From positions 146,520-210,519 of the forward strand of contig NZ_JACSQY010000004.1 in assembly GCF_014836415.1 (NCBI RefSeq): a DNA stretch of 64,000 nucleotides, written 5' to 3'. Positions within the stretch are counted from its first letter, which is position 1. Each line of letters opens with the position of its first letter. Origin of the DNA: Sporosarcina gallistercoris (GTDB taxonomy: Bacteria; Bacillota; Bacilli; Bacillales_A; Planococcaceae). The notes beneath the pieces were generated by a model. The model saw only the letters and a list, made by a program, of their open reading frames with translations. It had not been told where the DNA came from and made no database searches. Shown here in pieces: positions 35,646 through 42,936 of the stretch. A program made the translations under genes and the position numbers.

Positions 35646-36626
35646 TTATAAGACTTCCTGAAAATGAATCGAACAATTGCGGCCACTGGCTTTGGCTTGG
35701 TAAAGCGCCTGATCAGCACTATTTAAAATAGTGCTTTCTGTATCAGATTCCGAGAATGTAGACACCCCGATACTGACTGTTAATCGATCGATCGTTTCCC
35801 ATTTCGTATTTTCCACTACTTTGTTGAGCCTACGAGCCTGTTCAATTGCCTCTTCTGCATCTGTCTGTGGAAGAATGACTACAAACTCTTCCCCACCTAA
35901 ACGAGCTACCCGATCTTCAGACCGTACTTCTTCCGTTAATACTTCCGCCAACTGAATCAGGACGCTATCGCCAACTAGATGGCCATAAGTGTCATTCACC
36001 TTTTTGAAATGGTCAATATCCACCATCAATAACGAAAACACAGTTCCTTTTCTAGAATACCGCTCCATATGACGTTCCAATTCCTCCTGGAAAAAGCGGC
36101 GATTCGGGATGGCCGTCAGTTTATCGGTATTGGATAGTTTGAGGAGTTCATCATTCATCTTCAATATTTCGTCTTGCTTTCTTTCGATTTCCAAATAGAT
36201 CTTTTCCAATTGAGCAAAGGCTTCTTCTCGATCTTTATACGCCTTTTCTGTCGTTTTTTGAAGCGAACGCAGCTCCATTTCATAATCGATCCGTTGTTTC
36301 ATCTGGATGAACATACAATCGATAACCGGAACCCCGTCCTGCATATACCGCCTCGCATTCATCAGAAACGGGACAGATTCACCAGCTGAATTCGTAAGAT
36401 TGATGTAAAACTCTTCCACCGTTCCGTGCAGCTGTATTGTCGGAACAAAATAAGTATGGACGAACATCCGATTGACCTTCGTTAAAAAAGTTTCAATATG
36501 CTTGCCGATAACCTCTTCTTCCCGGTATCCCATCCAGGAGAGATAACGATTATTCACTTCAGTGATACAGCCGTTATGATCAATACTTATTAATCCGCAT
36601 GGTGCCTCTTTAAGCCGTTCTTCCAC
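35646..36626 (-). CDS. RsbP-type PAS domain fused to GGDEF diguanylate cyclase, copy 2
   Basis: A 326-residue paralogue of the protein at 32217-33200 with the same layout: PAS at 1-115 (MEERLKEAPCGLISIDHNGC, F-V-P-T-I-Q-L-H-G, F-Y-I-N-L), coiled coil at 120-162, then GGDEF from 165 (D-K-L-T-A-I-P-N-R-R). The active site G-G-E-E-F near residue 253 is intact and R-S-E-D five residues before it is an inhibitory site. It should produce cyclic di-GMP. It starts with GTG behind GAGGA and lies 21 bases after the second RsbQ-like gene rather than overlapping it. Confidence 0.92.
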   Translation of the reverse strand: MEERLKEAPCGLISIDHNGCITEVNNRYLSWMGYREEEVIGKHIETFLTKVNRMFVHTYFVPTIQLHGTVEEFYINLTNSAGESVPFLMNARRYMQDGVPVIDCMFIQMKQRIDYEMELRSLQKTTEKAYKDREEAFAQLEKIYLEIERKQDEILKMNDELLKLSNTDKLTAIPNRRFFQEELERHMERYSRKGTVFSLLMVDIDHFKKVNDTYGHLVGDSVLIQLAEVLTEEVRSEDRVARLGGEEFVVILPQTDAEEAIEQARRLNKVVENTKWETIDRLTVSIGVSTFSESDTESTILNSADQALYQAKASGRNCSIHFQEVL

Positions 36627-36647
36627 TACGAGTCATCCTCTTCACCG

Positions 36648-37448
36648 TTATTTTACTAAAAACTCTTGAATCAGTTTCAACGTTTCCTGTGGCTGGCTAA
36701 TGTGAGGATAGTGGCCTTTGACCTCCATAATGCGCAGCGTGCTTGATGGTAAATGGGCATGTAAATATTCGCCTACTTCAATCGGTACAATACTATCATC
36801 TGAGCATTGAATAATAAGTGTTGGAATGCTCATCGATGCTAAACTACCGCGGTGATCTGACAAGAACGTCATTTCGGCAAATTCCCGTGCAATTTGAGGA
36901 TCCGTCGAAACAAAGCTCTTCTCCACGTCCTTTGTTACTTCGGGATTTTCCGTGGGATCTGTCACGATAGGTGCTAAGTAGCTTGCCCAACCCGCGAAAT
37001 TCATTTCCATCATTGTCAACAGATCAGAAATGTCACTTTGTTCAAATCCTCCAATATAGCCGGTTGGTTCGTTTAAATAACAGGGTGAAGGACCAATCAT
37101 TACGAACTTGTTGAAGCATTCCGGTCTTTCGATTGCGGCGAGCATGCCAATCATTGAACTGACAGAATGTCCGACGAAGTGGATTTCCCGCAAATCCAAC
37201 TCATCGATGATTTCCAAGATGTCTTGCTTATAGCCATGTGCCGTACTATATTTTTCTGTTTGATAAGCGGAGAGGTCCGAATTCCCTGCTCCTACATAAT
37301 CGAACAAGACTACGCGATACTGCTCCGCCAAAGCTGGCGCGATATACTGCCACATGCTCTGGTCGCATCCGAATCCATGGGCTAACATGATTGTTTGTTC
37401 ACCTTGTCCCATTACTGTCACGTGATTACGCTGCTGAATGCTGTTCAT
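36648..37448 (-). CDS. RsbQ-like alpha/beta hydrolase, copy 2
   Basis: A 266-residue paralogue of the hydrolase at 33193-34023. Shared RsbQ features are A-H-G-F-G-C-D-Q-S-M-W, F-D-Y-V-G-A-G-N-S-D, P-C-Y-L-N-E-P and G-G-F-E near the lid, Asp in C-S-D-D-S and His in G-H-Y-P-H-I-S. The nucleophile elbow reads G-H-S-V-S instead of G-H-S-V-G, an unusual loss of the last glycine. The catalytic triad is still complete. ATG at 37448 follows AAGGAG by 9 bases; the open frame upstream is not used. Partner of the adjacent PAS-GGDEF protein. Confidence 0.92.
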   Translation of the reverse strand: MNSIQQRNHVTVMGQGEQTIMLAHGFGCDQSMWQYIAPALAEQYRVVLFDYVGAGNSDLSAYQTEKYSTAHGYKQDILEIIDELDLREIHFVGHSVSSMIGMLAAIERPECFNKFVMIGPSPCYLNEPTGYIGGFEQSDISDLLTMMEMNFAGWASYLAPIVTDPTENPEVTKDVEKSFVSTDPQIAREFAEMTFLSDHRGSLASMSIPTLIIQCSDDSIVPIEVGEYLHAHLPSSTLRIMEVKGHYPHISQPQETLKLIQEFLVK

Positions 37449-37686
37449 ATCGATTCGCTCCTTCTGATTATCTCTATCTTCATTATAGATATAAATGAAG
37501 ACTGCGGATAGCAATTGTAGTCTCTTGACGTTACAAGGCTCCACTCTACTACCTATATCGTCACTTTCATCAGCATTTCATGTATCATGTATAATCTATT
37601 TGTGTTCGATTCTAACATATCCGTCACAAATTCCATACTTATTCTATCAAGTTCGTTGTCAGTTCTTTTTGAGGTTCGTGATGACA

Positions 37687-37735
37687 AAATCCCGCCAGCC
37701 GATTCCACTGTTTCAGGAATCGACTGGCGGGATTT
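37687..37735 (-). terminator. terminator of the YceI-family gene
   Basis: A 20-bp stem starting AAATCCCGCCAG, with one mismatch and a 9-base loop, then ATTTTGTC on the minus strand. The remainder of 37449-37779 shows no gene. Confidence 0.85.
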
Positions 37736-37779
37736 AGTTATGGTTGCGTAACCATCCTTAACTTCTATTCGCTACAGGA

Positions 37780-38307
37780 TTAAGCTGCAGGGTTTACTTC
37801 AAGCTCGACTTTAATTTTGATGTCTTTCCCAACGAGTACGCCGCCTGTTTCAAGAGTTGTATTCCAAGTTAGACCGAACTCTTCTCGGTTGATCTTCGCT
37901 TCCGCTTCGAAACCATACACTTCATTCCCCCATGGATCGAGTCCTTTACCGCCAAACTCCACGTCAAAGGTTACCGCTTTCGTAACGCCTTTAATCGTTA
38001 AGTCGCCTGTTACTTTGTAATCCTCACCATCTTTTACAATAGCAGTGGATTGGAATGTGATGTCAGAGAAATTCTCCACATCAAAGAAATCGGCTGATTT
38101 CAAATGATTATCCCGATCTGTTGAATGTGTATTGATACTTGCGACATCGAAATTGAAAGCAATGTTTGCAGTCGTAAGATCCGTTAAGTCAGCCGCTTCA
38201 ACTGTTGCCGTGTACTCGTCAAACTGGCCTTTCACTTTGGATACCATCATATGTTTCACTTCAAAACCTACTGTTGAGTGCGCTTGATCTACTGTCCATT
38301 TTGTCAT
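37780..38307 (-). CDS. YceI-family lipid-binding protein
   Basis: A 175-residue lipocalin-like beta-barrel of the YceI family. It opens MTKWTVDQAHSTVGFEVKHM, the family's typical start (W-x-x-D-x-x-H-S-x-V-x-F-x-V-x-H), and carries D-R-D-N-H-L-K-S-A-D-F-F near residue 62 and E-F-G-L-T-W-N near 148. YceI proteins bind isoprenoid chains; no signal peptide is seen, so this one is cytosolic. GGAGG lies 8 bases before the ATG at 38307; the longer frame is not used. It may be co-transcribed with the quinone-stress genes upstream, 77 bases away. Confidence 0.9.
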   Translation of the reverse strand: MTKWTVDQAHSTVGFEVKHMMVSKVKGQFDEYTATVEAADLTDLTTANIAFNFDVASINTHSTDRDNHLKSADFFDVENFSDITFQSTAIVKDGEDYKVTGDLTIKGVTKAVTFDVEFGGKGLDPWGNEVYGFEAEAKINREEFGLTWNTTLETGGVLVGKDIKIKVELEVNPAA

Positions 38308-38384
38308 TTGAAATTCCTCCATTTTATATATAATTCTATTGAAGCTAATTTTTGTTCCGAGCCTATTCATTTAAATCCTATTAC

Positions 38385-38990
38385 TTATAAAGATTGTTCA
38401 TACCACGCTTTTGCGGCTTTCACTTCCTCCATTGTCAGCTGATGTCCTGCGTGCTCCCAATGGATTTCGACTGATGCTCCTGCCTCTTCTAGCAGTTTCT
38501 GCAACTCGACCGATTCTTCTTTAGGACAAATCGGGTCGTTTGCTCCGGCCCCGATCCATACGTCAATCCCGGTTAGATCCGGCATTGGGATATCACGCAG
38601 CGGCACCATCGGATGATGCAGAATCGCTCCCTTTAGGGCATCGGCATAGTGGAATAGCAGACTGGCTGCTATATTAGCGCCATTTGAATAGCCGATGGCG
38701 ATTACATTTAACGGATCGAATTGATAGTCTTTGGCCGCTTGTGCTAAGAAGTCTTTCAGCTCTTTCGTCCGAAAAACTAGATCTTCTTCGTCAAATACGC
38801 CTTCTGCTAACCGTTTAAAGAAACGTGGCATGCCGTTTTCCAGTACGTTCCCCCGCACACTGAGTACGGACGCTTCAGGGTCTACGATTTCCGCCAATGA
38901 CAGCAAGTCTTGCTCCGTGCCGCCTGTGCCATGCAGCAATAGAAATACTGGTTTTTCTTCATTCGTCCCTCTTCTGAATATGTGCTGCAT
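38385..38990 (-). CDS. mhqD: MhqD-like carboxylesterase
   Basis: A 201-residue alpha/beta hydrolase of the phospholipase/carboxylesterase group. The oxyanion region L-L-H-G-T-G-G is near residue 19, nucleophile G-Y-S-N-G near 108, Asp in A-N-D-P-I-C-P near 156 and His in H-A-G-H near 184. In B. subtilis MhqD is encoded beside the dioxygenase MhqE and is induced by quinones and hydroquinones; here the pair order is the same. The likely role is hydrolysis of quinone-derived products or adducts. A 17-base gap separates it from the dioxygenase gene. Confidence 0.85.
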   Translation of the reverse strand: MQHIFRRGTNEEKPVFLLLHGTGGTEQDLLSLAEIVDPEASVLSVRGNVLENGMPRFFKRLAEGVFDEEDLVFRTKELKDFLAQAAKDYQFDPLNVIAIGYSNGANIAASLLFHYADALKGAILHHPMVPLRDIPMPDLTGIDVWIGAGANDPICPKEESVELQKLLEEAGASVEIHWEHAGHQLTMEEVKAAKAWYEQSL

Positions 38991-39007
38991 TATCGGGATC
39001 CCCCCTT

Positions 39008-39991
39008 CTATAGGTACTCTTTTTCTATATTCAGCGTGCTGCGTACGGTCTCGATAGGTCGTACAATGGCTTCGATCTGTTCGCGTTTCCCTTCCAAAAA
39101 TGGAGGAAGCGACAACATTTCACCTACAGTTTCATAAGGTTCATCCCCCATGAATCCAGGTCCGTCCGTTGCCCACTCAAAAAGAATTCCAGGCGCTACA
39201 CGAGCATATAAGGATTCAAAGAAAAATCGATCTACATAACCTGAATTGTTTAGACCGAATGATTGCAAGCGGTCAATCCATTCGTTCAGCACATTCGTAT
39301 CCTCCACCCGGAAAGCAGTGTGGTGGACTGTGCCGAAACCTTGACGTCCATCCGGAAGAGAGGTGTTGTGCTCCACCATCACTTGCGCTCCGTTTCCGCC
39401 TTCCCCCACTTCGAACAAATGCAGGGAACCTTCCGCCGCGACTTCTTTGAACAGCATGACTTTTTCAAGCACTTCTTTAAAGTAGTCGAACTGTGCAATC
39501 CGAATGTGGATCGGCCCTAATCCCGTAATCGCAAATTCAAGTGGCACAGGACCGTGCTGCCAAGGAGTACCCGATGCGACGCCTGTGTTGTGCTCATCTG
39601 AAATCAGCATATAGTGCTGATCGTCGAAATCAGTGAACGAAATGGTTTTTTTGCCGAATACTTCTTGGATCCCTGTATGGGCTACTTCATATTTTTCAAA
39701 GCGTTTTATCCAATAATCCAGTGCAGCATCTGTCGGGACACGAAAAGCAGTTTTGTAAATCTCATTCGTGCCATGAGTCCCTTTCTGAATGCCCGGAAAA
39801 TCGAAAAACGTCATATCCGTGCCGGCTGACCCTGTATCGTCTGCAAAGAAAAGGTGATACGTCCGGATATCATCCTGATTCACCGTTTTCTTGACTAACC
39901 GCATACCTAACGTGTATGTGAAAAACTCATAATTCTTTTCGGCACTGCTCGTAATCGCTGTCACGTGGTGAATCCCTTTCAAGCCGTTCAT
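39008..39991 (-). CDS. ring-cleaving dioxygenase, MhqE/MhqO type
   Basis: A 327-residue protein with two vicinal-oxygen-chelate (glyoxalase-fold) halves. It starts MNGLKGIHHVTAITSSAEKN; metal ligands are likely His8 or His9, the His in V-H-H-T-A-F-R-V near residue 218 and a Glu in L-F-E-W near 268. MhqE/MhqO enzymes open hydroquinone rings. AAGGGGGAG lies 7 bases before the ATG at 39991, so the long upstream extension is not used. First gene of the pair with the MhqD-like esterase, with a perfect 20-bp palindrome 30 bases upstream. Confidence 0.88.
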   Translation of the reverse strand: MNGLKGIHHVTAITSSAEKNYEFFTYTLGMRLVKKTVNQDDIRTYHLFFADDTGSAGTDMTFFDFPGIQKGTHGTNEIYKTAFRVPTDAALDYWIKRFEKYEVAHTGIQEVFGKKTISFTDFDDQHYMLISDEHNTGVASGTPWQHGPVPLEFAITGLGPIHIRIAQFDYFKEVLEKVMLFKEVAAEGSLHLFEVGEGGNGAQVMVEHNTSLPDGRQGFGTVHHTAFRVEDTNVLNEWIDRLQSFGLNNSGYVDRFFFESLYARVAPGILFEWATDGPGFMGDEPYETVGEMLSLPPFLEGKREQIEAIVRPIETVRSTLNIEKEYL

Positions 39992-40020
39992 GCTGTTCTC
40001 CCCCTTCTTACTCTGCGATA

Positions 40021-40040
40021 ATATCTTGAATTCAAGATAT
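40021..40040. promoter_or_regulatory. MhqR-like operator, 20-bp perfect palindrome
   Basis: ATATCTTGAATTCAAGATAT. From memory the B. subtilis MhqR box is TATCT-C-GAATTC-G-AGATA, which this matches apart from one symmetric base pair. It lies 30 bases before the MhqE-like start, a repressor position. Confidence 0.8.
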
Positions 40041-40055
40041 ATGTGTAAAAAATAA

Positions 40056-40077
40056 TTAGCTTGAACTTGCAAGCTAG
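40056..40077. promoter_or_regulatory. second inverted repeat in the mhq promoter
   Basis: TTAGCTTG faces CAAGCTA across a 6-base centre. The half site TTAGCTTG also occurs before the FrnE-like gene at 1230. It may be a thiol-stress operator or promoter-associated repeat. Confidence 0.35.
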
Positions 40078-40178
40078 TTTTCTTAGTCATCTATTCATGT
40101 ATCTATCATTGCTCGCCACTTCCGTGGAAAAGCAGATCATTCAACGTATTTACGTTTCTACTTGCTGTCGGAGAATGA

Positions 40179-40200
40179 ATTACCTTGAATTCAAAGTAAT
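40179..40200. promoter_or_regulatory. second TTGAATTCAA-centred palindrome
   Basis: ATTACCTTGAA / TTCAAAGTAAT, a 22-bp palindrome with one mismatched pair, shares the TTGAATTCAA core of the operator at 40021. It could be an auxiliary MhqR-like site 190 bases upstream of the dioxygenase gene. The 39992-40443 gap has no gene. Confidence 0.55.
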
Positions 40201-40281
40201 TGTACCACGTCATTTTTTTGCGGTCAATGAGTTTGTTTGATTTGGTTAAGTAGATGAGTTTGGAAAAGTGCCTTATAACAC

Positions 40282-40319
40282 AAAAATGCCTACTCCGGGA
40301 ATTAGGAATGGGCATTTTT
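40282..40319. terminator. bidirectional terminator
   Basis: Stem AAAAATGCC / GGCATTTTT with an inner TCC / GGA, T runs on both strands. It likely ends the GNAT transcript on the minus strand. Confidence 0.7.
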
Positions 40320-40443
40320 CAAGTGTAGATACCTGGCTTAGTGAAAGGCACCTATGATATAAAAATTCTTATGCTTGTTTAACTAATGATAGGTGTTCTA
40401 CCAAACAACTGCCTCCATCGCTAACTAATTGAATATCACAACC

Positions 40444-40887
40444 TTAGAAGTTAAAGCGCGCTACTTGTTCCCCTTCGATAATGAGACCATCGATTTCCCG
40501 AAAACCCAATTTTTCATATAAATGCCTGGCTATCTGATTTTCCGGTTCATAAGATAATGAAATCGTCTGTTGGGAGCTTTCTTTTCGGGAACGGATATCG
40601 TTAATCACCAGTTGAACGGCTTGCTTCCCATACCCATTCCCCTGATGTTTTTGGTCAATCATCATCCGGTAAATCCAGTAATCATTGTCTTCCTCGTCAA
40701 TCCCGTACAATGTAAAACCGATCATTTCATCTTCATGATAGATTCCTTGTGCTAGAAAACCCTCAAGGAAGTTCAACTGTGCCAAGGAAACTGCATTGGG
40801 TGCAACAAAACACTCCTGATCTTCATGAACGCGAAGTGAGATGGCTTCAATCCAGTTATCTTTTGTAATCGGTGCTAAATGCATCAT
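40444..40887 (-). CDS. GNAT acetyltransferase, polyamine-acetyltransferase-like
   Basis: A 147-residue acetyltransferase. The acetyl-CoA motif D-Q-K-H-Q-G-N-G-Y-G-K-Q-A is near residue 77 and N-Q-I-A-R-H-L-Y-E-K-L-G-F near 118. The W-I-Y-R-M-M-I-D and Q-T-I-S-L-S-Y-E segments recall BltD/PaiA-type spermidine acetyltransferases, and the overall short length agrees. If so it acetylates polyamines; other small-amine substrates remain possible. GGGGAG lies before the tandem ATG codons. Monocistronic. Confidence 0.82.
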   Translation of the reverse strand: MMHLAPITKDNWIEAISLRVHEDQECFVAPNAVSLAQLNFLEGFLAQGIYHEDEMIGFTLYGIDEEDNDYWIYRMMIDQKHQGNGYGKQAVQLVINDIRSRKESSQQTISLSYEPENQIARHLYEKLGFREIDGLIIEGEQVARFNF

Positions 40888-41082
40888 GATTCACTCCCCT
40901 GTCCCTTCTTTTAGCTTATGCTCTATTAAAGCGTACACACTTGCCGATTCACTAGTTTTTCTTCAAACCCACGATACTACTGCCCCACTGCCCAGGACTT
41001 CATCAACTGATGTTGAGGATGGGAAGGGTTCTCCATCGCCTTAAGAAATTCACAGACCCCCAGCTTTCCTCCATAATCCTAT

Positions 41083-41799
41083 TCACTCTACAAGTACAAT
41101 CTTCAAATCACCGACCCCGACGTCAATCTTCATATCAATCACAACATCACTATGTGCATACGCATCATTCACATAGATGCCTTTCCCATTAGAAGTGAAG
41201 CCTTTTGCCTCTAGGTCGGTAATCCCTTTTGAAACGTTCAGTTTGACACCGGTGTCTGCTGGCACCAGAATCGTCGCATCGCCGACTCCAAGATCGATGT
41301 CGGCATTGAAGCTATCTTTCCAGTCACCGCTTAAATCGATGGTTGCATCGCTCACACCTGCATCGATTGATAGTTCCTTGAGTCGGATGCCTGACAGGTC
41401 TAGAGACGAGTCAGAGACGCCCATCTCAATATCCAAATTGACCGGTATCTCATTTGTCAGCTCGAGTTCCCAATCGTTCCGTACGTTCCCTAATCCTGCA
41501 AGAATTTTTCCTTTTTGCTTAATGACAGCGGTGCCGACTGTTCCTTTTGTCTTGTATGAAACAGTTGGTTTCAATTTTTCCTTGTTCGTGTCGATTGTCC
41601 CGTTGATCCATCCATCGGCACCATCCGCTATAGATAGGTCTCCATAGCCAAAATGGATGCTGGCGTTGAGCGATTTCACATCATCCTTTTCAATCAAAAT
41701 GTCATTGACACTTTCACGCGAGAAAAAAACATTATATCCCCAAACCCCGATACCACCTAGTATGCTCCCTATTATTACTGTCACTAGAAGCTTCCGCAT
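41083..41799 (-). CDS. toast-rack (LiaF-like) family membrane-anchored protein
   Basis: A 238-residue protein with one N-terminal membrane anchor (residues 3-25) and an exported all-beta domain. The beta-helix shows repeating L-x-x-G-V-S-D-A-x-I-D-L-S and I-D-x-G-V-G-D-A-T-I patterns near 130-185 and again at the end, typical of the toast-rack/DUF2154 group, which includes the C-terminal part of LiaF. Such proteins are linked to cell-envelope stress, but no two-component genes lie nearby. AAAGGGGTG precedes the ATG. The GC-rich tandem repeat lies about 110 bases upstream. Confidence 0.8.
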   Translation of the reverse strand: MRKLLVTVIIGSILGGIGVWGYNVFFSRESVNDILIEKDDVKSLNASIHFGYGDLSIADGADGWINGTIDTNKEKLKPTVSYKTKGTVGTAVIKQKGKILAGLGNVRNDWELELTNEIPVNLDIEMGVSDSSLDLSGIRLKELSIDAGVSDATIDLSGDWKDSFNADIDLGVGDATILVPADTGVKLNVSKGITDLEAKGFTSNGKGIYVNDAYAHSDVVIDMKIDVGVGDLKIVLVE

Positions 41800-41906
41800 C
41801 TAGAACACCCCTTTCCCTTTGACTTTATCATATCCGTTTCCCTGCATAAATTGACCAATCTTTTGCATGAAGTTCAAATCAGTCTTAAGTCTGAGTATAG
41901 AGAGAT

Positions 41907-42125
41907 CGGGTTGAGCCGAGAAACGGGAGGGTGATTCCGGAAACGAGCGGGTTCGGGTTCGGAACGGGCGGGTGGTCCTGGGAAACGAGCGGGTTCGGAC
42001 GCGGAACGGGCGGGTAGTCCCGGGAAACGAGCGGGTTCGGACGCGGAACGGGCGGGTAGTCCTGGGAAACGAGCGGGTTCGGATGCGGAACGGGCGGGTG
42101 GTCCCGGGAAACGAGCGGGTTGCCC
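41907..42125. repeat. GC-rich 42-bp tandem repeat array
   Basis: About five units with an exact 42-base period: the word AAACGAGCGGG recurs at 41941, 41983, 42025, 42067 and 42109, preceded by a degenerate sixth unit. Units differ at a few bases (TTCGGGTTC, TTCGGACGC, TTCGGATGC). The array is far richer in G and C than its surroundings. Because 42 is a multiple of three, several frames stay open through it. Confidence 0.95.
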
Positions 42126-42361
42126 ACTTATAGGTTTGTCTTACAAAGGCAGCTATCACTAAGATCAAGCAAATTTTGAATATCCTTTATTGTTTCATGT
42201 ACATACTTACGATACGGTTCGCCTAAATGTAGTTAGTTTCCACTTTCTAAATATATATATCCTTACCAGCGATCATCGCTATTTTCACCTAGACAACGTA
42301 TAATAAGAGGGGCAGAAGAAGAATTCATTTTTCCTCTAGTTAAAAAAAGAGGTGCATTTAC

Positions 42362-42790
42362 TTGAAACAGTTTGAAACAACATTACCTGAGCAGTATGAT
42401 ACATTAAAAAAACAGGCCAATTATACGTCTAGCTGGCGAGATCGTTTAGACGCAGTCGAAATGTTATCGGCTTATCAACATGAAAAAGTCATAGATTTAT
42501 TAAAAAATCGTATGCAACATGATACTGTCAACAAGGTGCAAGTAGCAGCCTACGAAGCACTTGTGGCGTTTGGCGAGGACGTTGAGAAGCCATCACCTGC
42601 ACGTTTTGATATTATCAAAAACACAGACAAAATTTTCCTGAGAGTGAAAAAAAGCTTGCCGGAGGACCATACAGTGGCAGACTTTGCGGATAAACTAAAA
42701 CGGATGCGGTTAGATGTCTTTGATGCATACGAAGGCGACAAAGGCGAAGAGTTCATGGACTGGTTAGAAGAACGTTGGGCGAAACTGTAA
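42362..42790 (+). CDS. HEAT-repeat domain protein
   Basis: A 142-residue helical protein. Residues 22-80 contain two HEAT-like helical repeats (W-R-D-R-L-D-A-V-E-M-L and V-N-K-V-Q-V-A-A-Y-E-A-L), so it probably acts as a protein-interaction scaffold. The rest is acidic and helical. It starts at TTG, 7 bases after AGAGGTG. No partner is evident nearby; a terminator follows closely. Similar small HEAT proteins of Bacillales have no known role. Confidence 0.8.
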   Translation: MKQFETTLPEQYDTLKKQANYTSSWRDRLDAVEMLSAYQHEKVIDLLKNRMQHDTVNKVQVAAYEALVAFGEDVEKPSPARFDIIKNTDKIFLRVKKSLPEDHTVADFADKLKRMRLDVFDAYEGDKGEEFMDWLEERWAKL

Positions 42791-42815
42791 TCAGTAGTTT
42801 TGCGATTTATAAAGG

Positions 42816-42856
42816 AAAGCCATTCTCTCCGTTTGTGGAGGGAATGGCTTTTTCTT
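42816..42856 (+). terminator. rho-independent terminator
   Basis: Stem AAAGCCATTCTCTCC against GGAGGGAATGGCTTT, followed by TTTCTT, after the HEAT-repeat gene. Confidence 0.85.
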
Positions 42857-42936
42857 CTCATTCAACTCGATCCATCGAAACGACGAGTAACTTGTATGAT
42901 TTCTTTGTTCATCTAACAATTAGTGACTATCATCTC

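Noticed and set aside
32217..37448. Intact RsbP/RsbQ sigma-B energy module
   Set aside because: The PAS proteins end in GGDEF domains, no PP2C domain, rsbV, rsbW or sigB gene is visible.
40106..40315. 69-codon frame in the mhq promoter gap
   Set aside because: Covers the second palindrome and a terminator, with no start signal.
41800..42168. Arg/Pro/Ser repeat ORF on the minus strand
   Set aside because: It is a frame left open by the 42-bp tandem array; no ribosome site, and a second frame through the same repeat is equally open.
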